In this document: one piece after another, positions 41,946 through 49,979 of the stretch
Layout of the letters: the number at the start of each line of letters is the position of its first letter
Numbering within the stretch: position 1 is the first letter of the stretch
Assembly: GCF_006439335.1 (NCBI RefSeq)
Contig: NZ_SAWY01000011.1
Location: forward strand, 1-64,000
Length of the DNA: 64,000 nt
Source of the DNA: Litorilituus lipolyticus
GTDB lineage: Bacteria; Pseudomonadota; Gammaproteobacteria; Enterobacterales; Alteromonadaceae
Reading direction: 5' to 3'
Notes under the pieces: model-generated
Databases searched by the model: none
Told to the model about the DNA's origin: nothing
What the model saw: the letters and a program-made list of their open reading frames with translations, nothing else
Program-made: the position numbers and the translations under genes

Positions 41946-42443
41946 GTGGTTTTACTTAGGCAATTTAACTTGTCAGATATTCCATTATTAGTGAAGTATC
42001 TAAATAACACCTTAGTAACTCAATATATCACTGATGCGATTCCAAAGCCTTACACTCAAGATGATGCCAAGTGGTGGGTTAGTCAGTGCCAAGAAGATAG
42101 CCTTTTTAAAGCTATTGAATTTAATGGTAAATTTGTTGGCTGTATTTCAGCGCAATTAGGTCAATTTGAATACAATCAAAGTGCAGAGCTAGGTTATTGG
42201 TTAGGTGAAGAACACTGGAGTAAAGGCATAGCCACGAAAGCTGTAGAGCTCTTCTCTCAAAGTTTACTTGAACAACATGCTTTAGTTAGGCTGTTTGTTT
42301 CGGTAGTCTCAACAAATACTGCTTCAATTAGAGTACTAGAAAAGAATAACTTTGTTTTAGAAGGCAAGCTTAGTAAAGCTTCTTATAAAAATGGCCAATA
42401 CTTTGATGAATTATTATTTGCTAAAGTGATTGAGGAAAAGTAA
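41946..42443 (+). CDS. GNAT family N-acetyltransferase (RimJ/RimL type)
   Basis: Predicted acetyl-CoA dependent acetyltransferase of 165 residues. The GTG start has AAGGA at eight bases. The pattern LGYWLGEEHWSKGIATKAVELF (acetyl-CoA pyrophosphate loop) and VSTNTASIRVLEKNNFVLEGKL is that of the RimJ/RimL branch, which acetylates protein N termini or small amines. The target is not known. First of four short genes in a row. Confidence 0.88.
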   Translation: MVLLRQFNLSDIPLLVKYLNNTLVTQYITDAIPKPYTQDDAKWWVSQCQEDSLFKAIEFNGKFVGCISAQLGQFEYNQSAELGYWLGEEHWSKGIATKAVELFSQSLLEQHALVRLFVSVVSTNTASIRVLEKNNFVLEGKLSKASYKNGQYFDELLFAKVIEEK

Positions 42444-42454
42444 GGAGAAAGTAA

Positions 42455-42868
42455 ATGCAGCAAGGGTTATGGAAAAAGCTAAACCTGAAAGAGCAATCAA
42501 CTATCGCAATAATTAATGCACCTGAAGAGTTTTCTCCATTTTACTCTGAGCTGAAAAATGTGAGTGTTGAAGATTCATTAATCACTGCTAAGCAGCTTAA
42601 TTTTTTTATGATTTTTACTAAATCAAAAGCAGATGTTCAACACTATACTGATGCTGTTATTGCCCATACTCTAGGCGATTGTGTGGTATGGTTTGCATAC
42701 CCTAAAGCTAGCTCCAAGCGTTATAGTTGTGATTTCAATCGAGACAATGGCTGGGACCCTTTAAAAAATATTGGCTTTTCTGGGGTTAGGCAAGTAGCAA
42801 TAGATGAAGACTGGTCTGCGTTGCGTTTTCGCAGAACTGAATTTATTAAGTCAAAAAGTAGCTCGTAG
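42455..42868 (+). CDS. DUF3052-like protein
   Basis: A 137-residue soluble protein. The order LKEQSTIAIINAPEEF, FMIFTKSKADVQHY, CVVWFAYPKASS and VAIDEDWSALRFRR matches the DUF3052 pattern as I recall it, in which a Rossmann-like core ends with a Trp-Ser-x-Leu-x-Phe-Arg motif. No activity is known. It starts 11 bases after the GNAT gene and lies 22 bases before a second one, so all are probably in one message. Confidence 0.75.
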   Translation: MQQGLWKKLNLKEQSTIAIINAPEEFSPFYSELKNVSVEDSLITAKQLNFFMIFTKSKADVQHYTDAVIAHTLGDCVVWFAYPKASSKRYSCDFNRDNGWDPLKNIGFSGVRQVAIDEDWSALRFRRTEFIKSKSSS

Positions 42869-42890
42869 TCGCTAATTAACTAGGTGTTAT

Positions 42891-43391
42891 ATGAATATTT
42901 TAATTGAAACCGAACGATTACAAATGCGTCAATTTACCCTTGACGATGTTGATGCGGTGTATGAATTTGGCCATAGCGAAGAGGTCACCCGCTATACCGG
43001 TGATGCAGGCGCAATAAAAAATAAAGCAGATGCTCAAAGTATTATTGAGAATGTTTGGCTAGCAGAATATGAAAAATATGGTTACGCACGTTATGCGCTA
43101 ATTCATAAAGCTGATAATAAAGTCATTGGTTTTTGTGGCGTTAAATACGAGCCTGAATTAGGTTGTCCAGATATTGGTTATCGAATGTTAAAACAATATT
43201 GGGGGCAGGGACTCGGTTTTGAAGCTGCAGAGGCTGCGCTTAATTACGCGCGTAATGAGCTTAAATTAGCACGTGTTGTTGCTGAGGTGGTTGATGAAAA
43301 TACCGCTTCAGCGAAAATCCTGCAAAAACTAGGTTTTACTCATACAAAAACCTATCAAGAGGACGGTTTTACCGTTCATTTTTATGAGTAA
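42891..43391 (+). CDS. GNAT family N-acetyltransferase (RimJ/RimL type)
   Basis: A 166-residue acetyltransferase. The start MNILIETERLQMRQFTLDD is typical, followed by the acetyl-CoA loop IGYRMLKQYWGQGLGFEAAEA and VDENTASAKILQKLGFTHTKTY. Only about 25 to 30 percent of positions appear shared with the other GNAT protein two genes upstream, by eye, so it is not a recent duplicate. Confidence 0.9.
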   Translation: MNILIETERLQMRQFTLDDVDAVYEFGHSEEVTRYTGDAGAIKNKADAQSIIENVWLAEYEKYGYARYALIHKADNKVIGFCGVKYEPELGCPDIGYRMLKQYWGQGLGFEAAEAALNYARNELKLARVVAEVVDENTASAKILQKLGFTHTKTYQEDGFTVHFYE

Positions 43392-43468
43392 GGTAGTGAT
43401 AAGCGGTACAAGTTAAGGTTCGTATTTTTACTACTAGTTTGATAATTGATTGGACATAAGGAAATATA

Positions 43469-44008
43469 ATGACAGCTCATGATGTAATTCACTTTTGGTT
43501 TGAAGAAGTTTCACAAGAGAATTGGTGGATAAAGGATAATGCCTTTGATAAGGAAATAACTGAACGTTTTTTAACTTTACATCAGCAAGCTATTCAAGGA
43601 GAGTTGTTTGCTTGGCGAGATAGTGCTTTAGGCTGTTTAGCTGAAATTATCATACTCGATCAGTTCTCTCGTAATATTTATCGAGACTTACCTCAAGCTT
43701 TTTCAGCAGATTCAATGGCGCTAACGTTAGCCCAGCAAGCGATTTCATCAAGCAAAGATAAAGAATTAAATACAACACAACGTGCTTTCTTATATATGCC
43801 ATTTATGCATAGTGAATCCTTACTTATTCATGATGTGGCGGTTAAGTTGTTTACTGATTTAGGTGTGTCATCAAACTTAGCATTTGAAATCAAGCATCGT
43901 GATATTATTGCTCAGTTTGGCCGTTATCCGCATCGTAATATAATACTAAACAGACAATCTAGCGCAGAAGAGATTGAATTTTTGCAGCAACCAGGTTCAT
44001 CATTTTAG
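43469..44008 (+). CDS. DUF924 family protein
   Basis: A 179-residue soluble helical protein. Diagnostic parts are DVIHFWFEE at the N terminus, LAEIIILDQFSRNIYRD near the middle, and FLYMPFMHSESL with FGRYPHRN later. The repeated helices look TPR-like. No function has been established. It has its own ribosome site (AAGGAAATATAATG), 77 bases after the second GNAT gene. Confidence 0.92.
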   Translation: MTAHDVIHFWFEEVSQENWWIKDNAFDKEITERFLTLHQQAIQGELFAWRDSALGCLAEIIILDQFSRNIYRDLPQAFSADSMALTLAQQAISSSKDKELNTTQRAFLYMPFMHSESLLIHDVAVKLFTDLGVSSNLAFEIKHRDIIAQFGRYPHRNIILNRQSSAEEIEFLQQPGSSF

Positions 44009-44068
44009 TGAATCATCATATTGTTTGAACAGTCTCTTTGAAATGCAACGTTTAAACTTTTAAATAAA

Positions 44069-44112
44069 TGTCAGTTAAAAGTCAGTTAAAAGTCAGTTAA
44101 ATGTCAGTTAAA
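44069..44112. repeat. 11-base tandem repeat, four copies
   Basis: Four head-to-tail copies of (A/T)GTCAGTTAAA directly upstream of the next gene, ending about 20 bases before its start. The copies differ only at the first base. Confidence 0.9.
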
Positions 44113-44132
44113 CATTAGCTCAAGGATAGATA

Positions 44133-45272
44133 ATGAGTCAAAAATGGAAATATACACTGCTTATTTTGATATTAAGTGTATGTCTGGGCTATATATTTCA
44201 AAGCAGTTTTACATCAAATACTAATACGCCTGAATTGAAAAGTCACCATCAGCAGGTGTCTGCTCTTGTATCACAAGAACACGTTATTAACAGTGAAAGT
44301 TCATTAGAAACAGTGCAAGTCGGTCTCTCGCCTAATGATGAAAAAGTAGAACCTGACTTTATCTATAATTGTGCAGGACAAAATACCCCTTACATAGAAA
44401 ATGCCGAGCAAATTCAGGCAGAGTTTATCACGCAGTTACAAGCATCATCTTCGTCAGAGCATCAATTTGCTGCAATATTATTTAACCATAACATTGATGA
44501 ACAAAAGCGGTTTGATTTACTCATCAATTATAAAGAGCGTTACCCAGATAACCCTATGCTAATGTTTGATATTATTGGTAGATGCTCAGATAAAAAGAAC
44601 AGCTGTGACAAGGCGTTAATCGAGCAAGCTGTAGAGTTAGATAGAAATAACGCTGCACTCTGGTTATTACTTGCTAATTACTATTTGGGCAACAGTATGA
44701 AACCTTTAGCCTTTGAGGCTATGGAACTAGCCATTAAAGCCACTAGTTTTAAAGACTATTATTTTAATGAAATAGCACTTTTTATGGAAAGTGCTGAAGG
44801 GGGCTTAAATGTAGAGTTTCCTCATAAAGCTGCTTGGGCCATAGGGATTTGGGCAGCAAAACCATTGTGGACTTCAGAGTTAACAAACCTCTGCATGGAA
44901 AATGAAGAATTAACTCCAGAGCAAAATCAGTTATGTGTAGGTGTAGGTAAGCTGATGGAGCAAAACTCAAGCTCCACTATTGAAAGCCTCATTGGAAATA
45001 AGATACAACAAAAAGGGTACCAGCGAGAAGGCAATGAAGAATTAGTGGCTTCATTACAAAAGCAGGCTGATATAAATGAAAAACTCTACGCGTTTTCTGA
45101 AAAACAATGGAGTGCATCGACCTTAATGTTATTTGATGAAAAACTGTTTCAATATTGGTTAGATGCAGCAATTAATTATGGTGAGCATAAAGCGCAACAG
45201 TTGCTTTATAAAGAAGCAATTACCTTATCAAAGAATGAATACTACAATCCTTGCCCTAACGATAAAAATTAA
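44133..45272 (+). CDS. Membrane-anchored protein of unknown function, TPR-like
   Basis: A 379-residue protein with an N-terminal signal anchor (about 6-26) and a periplasmic body. Cysteines in YNCAGQ and in GRCSDKKNSCDKA may form disulfides. Around residues 165-205 the sequence AALWLLLANYYLGNSMKPLAFEAMELAIKA reads as a tetratricopeptide-like helix pair. I do not recognise the family. It is a single gene with a tandem repeat before it and a hairpin after it. Confidence 0.82.
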   Translation: MSQKWKYTLLILILSVCLGYIFQSSFTSNTNTPELKSHHQQVSALVSQEHVINSESSLETVQVGLSPNDEKVEPDFIYNCAGQNTPYIENAEQIQAEFITQLQASSSSEHQFAAILFNHNIDEQKRFDLLINYKERYPDNPMLMFDIIGRCSDKKNSCDKALIEQAVELDRNNAALWLLLANYYLGNSMKPLAFEAMELAIKATSFKDYYFNEIALFMESAEGGLNVEFPHKAAWAIGIWAAKPLWTSELTNLCMENEELTPEQNQLCVGVGKLMEQNSSSTIESLIGNKIQQKGYQREGNEELVASLQKQADINEKLYAFSEKQWSASTLMLFDEKLFQYWLDAAINYGEHKAQQLLYKEAITLSKNEYYNPCPNDKN

Positions 45273-45306
45273 CATTTAAGACTACTTAACTTGTAGTCTT
45301 AAATGT
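45271..45306. terminator. Perfect hairpin without T run after the unknown gene
   Basis: AACATTTAAGACTAC, loop TTAACTT, and perfect 15-base complement, beginning in the stop codon of the upstream gene. No T tract follows, so it may protect the mRNA end or act as a weak terminator. Confidence 0.55.
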
Positions 45307-45337
45307 TAGAGGGTAATGTTCAGGAGAATAATGCTTT

Positions 45338-45496
45338 TTAAAAAATACAGTGTTTAGCAAAATCTTTCGACTCTGTCGCTGTCCAATCACCTTTAGGTTT
45401 TTCTTTCATTTGTTCACACCATTCATCACTGCCTATTGCTGGAGAGCAGGCGCTGAGTACAAAAAGAGTTAATGCTAATGAAGCGATAGTTTTCAT
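45338..45496 (-). CDS. DUF3012 family small lipoprotein
   Basis: A 52-residue protein with a lipoprotein signal (MKTIASLALTLFVLSAC, Cys17 is the lipid-bearing residue) and a mature part of 36 residues (SDEWCEQMKEKPKGDWTA ... DFAKHCIF) with two further Cys that may pair. This matches DUF3012, found in marine gammaproteobacteria. The ATG at 45496 has GGA upstream at nine bases. Too short for most gene finders. The role is unknown, and Ser18 after the lipid Cys suggests outer-membrane sorting (inference from Lol rules). Confidence 0.85.
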   Translation of the reverse strand: MKTIASLALTLFVLSACSPAIGSDEWCEQMKEKPKGDWTATESKDFAKHCIF

Positions 45497-45638
45497 AAAG
45501 TATCCTAAGTTGGGCTGACTTTATCAGCTTAAGTGACAGTTAAAATCAGAGAGTAAGTTATTTGAATGCATCATAGGGTGAGTGGCTAGAAAAGGCAAGG
45601 TTCTCTATCAACCTTGCCAGTATTTGTTCTGCTATTGA

Positions 45639-46799
45639 TTACCAGTACGTTCTTAGGGCTAAGTTAACGCCCCAACCCGCATATTCACCACCATCATTGG
45701 CTTTATCATCCATAGTGGAATATTGCACGCCTGCTTGAATTTTAAACTTATGGCCATTTGCAAGCCAATTAACGCCTGCGTAAATTTCTTGATAATTATC
45801 ACCACGCCCTGAGGTTACACTGCTTTCATAACGCGCTAAGCGAAGACCATTTTCATCTTTACTATTAATGTAAGTATATCTGCCTACCCATTGAATCGAT
45901 TTACTTTGTTGGTAATAAGGCATAACAACAAAACCGGCGACATCACTTTGTCCTAAATCGCCTTTACCATAAGAAAAGTCACTATCAAGATGCCATTTTT
46001 TATGCTGAAACTTTGATGAAAAACTCACTACTTGAGAAAAGTCACGGGTATTACCGTCTTCGTGGGTGTCGTTATAAACATAATCTAGGCTGACTTGGCC
46101 TTTATCCCATAAGGTAGATTTTTTAAGTGTTTTACTGGCTGAAAATAAAGCGAAATAGCTTGCATCACTTAGGCCTATTTCATCTGAGTCATCACTTGAA
46201 AATACACCCGTATTGTACGACCAGCCATCATTTAGTTTTCCTTTAACACTCACACCGGTGAAATACTCTGCTGTGAACCATAAATTATTGGTGAGGTTAT
46301 TTCGCTGTGGTGTTAACAACTTTTTAGAGGATGTTTTGCCGTCCATAGTAAAGCCTGCAGAGTGCTTTAAGAAAGTCAGTTTAGTTTTATCATCCATTGC
46401 CCAACTCAGGTTGGCATCAGTCAAACGGTTATAACCATCAGAGAGTGATTCATTCAGGTTAATATCCGCCTCTAAAGCACCTGATAATTCGCCTACTTTG
46501 CCTTTAAAACCAAAACGAAAGCGACGCCAGCTGGTATCAGTAAATTCTCCCTGATCAGCGTCATTCCATGTTGAATCAAGTTGTAAGCGACCTGAAAGTT
46601 TAAGGTAGTCGCCTTGCTCATTCTCATATAAATCGGCGTATTGCCAAGCGTCTTCAAAGTTTGAACTTTCTGCCTGAGCGATAAACGATGTAGAAAGCAA
46701 GCTAGCAACAATCGCTGTTGAGGCAAGATTTCGTGTAAGGCCGTACTTGAATGAATGTGTAATTGTACGTTTTTGAAATTGAATAATATTTAATTGCAT
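45639..46799 (-). CDS. Outer-membrane porin, OprO/OprP-like
   Basis: A 386-residue beta-barrel protein with an unusually long signal region of about 43 residues that ends SFIAQA-ES. The mature part begins with GDYLKLSGRLQLDSTWND, a typical first strand of phosphate-selective porins, has alternating aromatic strands throughout, and ends in Trp (ALRTYW), the normal aromatic end for barrel assembly. Phosphate selectivity is inferred from the family and from a Pho-box-like site upstream. Other anions are possible. Confidence 0.85.
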   Translation of the reverse strand: MQLNIIQFQKRTITHSFKYGLTRNLASTAIVASLLSTSFIAQAESSNFEDAWQYADLYENEQGDYLKLSGRLQLDSTWNDADQGEFTDTSWRRFRFGFKGKVGELSGALEADINLNESLSDGYNRLTDANLSWAMDDKTKLTFLKHSAGFTMDGKTSSKKLLTPQRNNLTNNLWFTAEYFTGVSVKGKLNDGWSYNTGVFSSDDSDEIGLSDASYFALFSASKTLKKSTLWDKGQVSLDYVYNDTHEDGNTRDFSQVVSFSSKFQHKKWHLDSDFSYGKGDLGQSDVAGFVVMPYYQQSKSIQWVGRYTYINSKDENGLRLARYESSVTSGRGDNYQEIYAGVNWLANGHKFKIQAGVQYSTMDDKANDGGEYAGWGVNLALRTYW

Positions 46800-46806
46800 A
46801 ATATGA

Positions 46807-46942
46807 CTGTCATAAAGTTAAAAATGGCAAAAGCCGCCAACTTCATCCATAAAGCGTTGTCCACATGATTCATTAAATCACTATGTGAATTTCATCATTG
46901 CTCTATGACAGTTATATTACACAGTACGTTTCTTTTGTCATA
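46807..46942. promoter_or_regulatory. Pho-box-like motifs upstream of the porin
   Basis: Three copies of the half-site (C/T)TGTCATA lie in the region: 46807-46814 (plus strand), 46904-46911 (minus strand, pointing to the porin gene) and 46935-46942 (plus strand). The minus-strand one is followed at the expected distance by CAATGAT, a partial second half-site. This suggests PhoB control but is not a full consensus box. Confidence 0.4.
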
Positions 46943-46972
46943 AAAGTGTAACGCTAAAGCTTTGCGAGCAGG

Positions 46973-48226
46973 TTAGTTAGCCTTTTTGGCTTTTTTCAGT
47001 GCCTTTTTAGCTTGTTTCTTCGCTTTTGCCTTCTTTTGTGCAGGAGTTAATTTTGCTTTAGCCTTTTTATTAGCCACTCTTGCTTCTTTATGTTTAGGGC
47101 GTAATTCTTCAATCACTCGGCGAGCTAATCGCTCTTTCATGTAACGTTCGACTTTACCAATAACAGGCATGTCGTGTGCTTCTACTAATGAAATCGCTGT
47201 ACCTTTGTTACCTGCACGACCTGTACGACCAATACGGTGTAAGTAAATATCTGCCTTTCTAGGCATATCAAAGTTAATAACATGGGTAATATCGTCAATA
47301 TCAAGACCACGTGCGGCTACATCGGTAGCAACTAATACGCTAATTTCACCACTTTTTAAACGCTCAATAGCTTTATTGCGCTTGTCTTGAGGCATTTTTC
47401 CTTCAAGCCAAACACAAGGTAATTCTTCTGCGTACAATTTGCCTGATAAGTATTGAACGGTTTCGCGTTTATTGGCAAAAACAACTGCTCGGGTTACGCC
47501 TTCTTGTTTTAATGTATGAAGGAGCAATTGCAGTTTATGATGTGAATTATCAGCTAAATGCATCCACTGGTGAATGACGGCTTTTTCTTTTCTTGACGGG
47601 TTAGATTCAAGAAAAACTGGTTCATCAAGGACTTCTTTTGCAAACCTAAGTACACCAGCGCCTTCAAGCGTGGCTGAAAATAACATGGTTTGCTTACGCC
47701 AGCGAGCTTCAGCGACGATTCTATTGATGGTTTCGCTAAACCCCATGTCGAGCATTCTGTCTGCTTCATCAAGAATTAATATCTCAATGTCACGCATATC
47801 AAATTGTTCATTTTCTATGTATTCAAGCAAACGTCCAGGCGTAGCAACTAGTATGTCAGTGGTGCTGTTTAATATATCGTGATGACTTCCATAGTTCACG
47901 CCTCCGGTAATTACACCGGTTTTAACATTACATAACTCAGTCAGTTTTTCGCTATCTTCACCAATTTGAATAGCCAGCTCTCTCGTTGGCGTTAGAATGA
48001 GTACACGAGGAAAGCCAGGCTTTGACCGTGGATAATCTAATAAATGTTGAGCAACAGGCAATAAAAAAGCAGCTGTTTTACCTGTGCCGGTTGGTGCTGA
48101 TGCAAGTACATCTTTACCTGTCATTGCTTGTGGAATGACTAATTCTTGGATGGAAGTAGGCTTTTTGTAACCGATTTTTTTAATACTGGCTAATAGCTCA
48201 GAATCGAGTTCGAACTGCTCAAACAT
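46973..48226 (-). CDS. srmB: DEAD-box RNA helicase SrmB-like
   Basis: ATP-dependent RNA helicase, in E. coli an early 50S assembly factor. The Q motif (FELDSELLASIKKIGYKKPT), Walker A APTGTGKT (about 44-51), DEAD box LDEADRMLD, SAT in LFSATL, and the C-terminal HRIGRTGRAG are all present. A Lys/Ala-rich tail of about 45 residues follows the helicase core. Among the DEAD-box families the order and tail fit SrmB best. Cold-active bacteria often rely on such helicases, but a cold role here is inference. Confidence 0.93.
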   Translation of the reverse strand: MFEQFELDSELLASIKKIGYKKPTSIQELVIPQAMTGKDVLASAPTGTGKTAAFLLPVAQHLLDYPRSKPGFPRVLILTPTRELAIQIGEDSEKLTELCNVKTGVITGGVNYGSHHDILNSTTDILVATPGRLLEYIENEQFDMRDIEILILDEADRMLDMGFSETINRIVAEARWRKQTMLFSATLEGAGVLRFAKEVLDEPVFLESNPSRKEKAVIHQWMHLADNSHHKLQLLLHTLKQEGVTRAVVFANKRETVQYLSGKLYAEELPCVWLEGKMPQDKRNKAIERLKSGEISVLVATDVAARGLDIDDITHVINFDMPRKADIYLHRIGRTGRAGNKGTAISLVEAHDMPVIGKVERYMKERLARRVIEELRPKHKEARVANKKAKAKLTPAQKKAKAKKQAKKALKKAKKAN

Positions 48227-48348
48227 AAGGTTTATTTCACTGATTATTTAACTAATTGTTAAGATGGGCTGATTATAGTGCTTTGTTGATGCTTTTACTA
48301 AAACTTTGTCACTTTTACGTTATTATTAGTGCGTAAATCGATTAACCA

Positions 48349-48867
48349 CTATAGTAGTTCACTGTACTCTACTAATATTTGCTCACACCAGGTTGCTATG
48401 CGATCGTCTGTTAACTGGTATTGGCTATCTTCATCAAGGGCTAAGCCAACAAATTGACTCTTATCATCTGTTAGTGCTTTTGACTCGGCAAACTCATATC
48501 CTGAATTTGGCCAATAACCAATGAGGGTAGCGCCTTGAGCAATAACTTGCTCATGTAGCATACCTAAAGCATCTTGAAACCAATCAGTATAACCAATTTG
48601 ATCTCCCATACCGTAAAGCGCGATTGTTTTGTTGGTTAAATCAAGTTGATTAATGTCTTGCCAAACAGAGTACCAGTCTTCTTGAAGTTCACCATAATCC
48701 CAAGTAGAAATACCTAGAATAATGAAGTCGTAATCTAAGCAAAGTGATAGCGGATTATCTTTAATATTAAATAACTCAACAATATCTTCGCCAATAGCTG
48801 CTTGGATTTTTTCGGCAACGATTTCGGTGTAACAGGTAGTAGAGCCATAAAACAAGCCAATTTTCAT
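48349..48867 (-). CDS. fldB: Flavodoxin FldB
   Basis: Small FMN electron-transfer protein of 172 residues. The phosphate-binding loop is GLFYGSTTCYTE (about 3-14), the isoalloxazine stacking regions are STWDYGELQEDW and GMGDQIGYTDWFQDA. The Cys in STTCYT is the FldB form rather than FldA. It is divergent from dsbC and recJ, and in enterics fldB also neighbours the xerD-dsbC-recJ-prfB-lysS group. Confidence 0.93.
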   Translation of the reverse strand: MKIGLFYGSTTCYTEIVAEKIQAAIGEDIVELFNIKDNPLSLCLDYDFIILGISTWDYGELQEDWYSVWQDINQLDLTNKTIALYGMGDQIGYTDWFQDALGMLHEQVIAQGATLIGYWPNSGYEFAESKALTDDKSQFVGLALDEDSQYQLTDDRIATWCEQILVEYSELL

Positions 48868-49121
48868 TATCTAAAACTCATGATGGTAAATCAGTCGTGG
48901 ATTCTACCAGAAGAGAATGAATTTGTGCTGCTCTTTATCGGATAAATTGGTCGTTTATCATAAATAAATTGCATTATGGCGGTGATAGTTGTAATTTCCA
49001 TTGCCTATGTTCGGTCTAAATGTAAAGGCTTACCTTATTTTATAGTGTAGGTGCTTTGTATGTTTAAAGGTACTTCGTCTATTGACCGTATCATTTGAGA
49101 AGTAATCACTCGGGAATTATT

Positions 49122-49937
49122 ATGAATAAGACATTTATTACGCATGCGATAACAAAAACAGCATGTGTATTAGTAGCAGCGTTATCAACTTTAAGTATCA
49201 CGCCTTCAGCACTTGCTTTTGATAGCATAGATAAGCCAGTTGAAATGGTTAAGGCGGGCACTGATCCAACACAACTAGATAAAGACGCCCTAAAAGGTAA
49301 AATTAAACGTACATTAGGTTTAACCGTTATTGATGTAGAGGCTACACCTGTTCCCGGTATTGCGATGCTAATTACTAATCAAGGTGTATATTACGCCAGT
49401 TACAGTGGTGATTATTTTATTCAGGGTAAGGTCTATAGTTTAGGGGCTACAGTAACAGATTTAAGTGAAAAGAGTTTAGCCAAAATCCGCTTAGAAGGGG
49501 TTGAGCGCTTTAAAGACGATATGATTGTTTATAAAGCGAAAGATGAAAAGCATGTTGTAACCGTTTTTACTGATATTACTTGTGGTTATTGTCGTAAAAT
49601 GCATGCAGAAATGGATGAATATAATGCTAAAGGAATTACCTTTAAGTATTTAGCTTACCCAAGATCTGGTATTAGTGACCGTTTAGGCAATCCAACTCAA
49701 GGCTTTAAAGATTTGCGCTCTGTATGGTGTAACGAAGATCCAGCTGAAGCGCTAACTAAAGCGAAAACAGGTGGCAAAGTTGCCTATCGTATTTGTGATA
49801 AGCCGATAGAAGCTGAGTTTAATTTTGGCCGTCAAATTGGTGTATCAGGAACGCCTGCTATTATCTTAGAAAATGGTATGATGTTGCCTGGTTATCAGCC
49901 TCCAGCTCAGTTAGAAGAGATCTTAAAAAATATTTAA
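49122..49937 (+). CDS. dsbC: Thiol:disulfide interchange protein DsbC
   Basis: Periplasmic disulfide isomerase that corrects wrong disulfide bonds and is kept reduced by DsbD. The ATG at 49122 starts a signal peptide (MNKTFITHAITKTACVLVAA, to about residue 32). A TTG nine codons earlier is less likely. The N-terminal dimerisation domain precedes a thioredoxin fold with CGYC at Cys154 and Cys157 and a cis-proline in SGTPAII. The 271 residues exceed the 236 of E. coli mainly at the N terminus. Followed by recJ 42 bases later. Confidence 0.95.
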   Translation: MNKTFITHAITKTACVLVAALSTLSITPSALAFDSIDKPVEMVKAGTDPTQLDKDALKGKIKRTLGLTVIDVEATPVPGIAMLITNQGVYYASYSGDYFIQGKVYSLGATVTDLSEKSLAKIRLEGVERFKDDMIVYKAKDEKHVVTVFTDITCGYCRKMHAEMDEYNAKGITFKYLAYPRSGISDRLGNPTQGFKDLRSVWCNEDPAEALTKAKTGGKVAYRICDKPIEAEFNFGRQIGVSGTPAIILENGMMLPGYQPPAQLEEILKNI

Positions 49938-49979
49938 TATCGAATAGACTGAAACACTCGTTCTCGCTTAGGACCCTCA

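Noticed and set aside
44069-44112. CRISPR array
   Set aside because: The 11-base units are directly adjacent with no spacers, and no cas genes are nearby.
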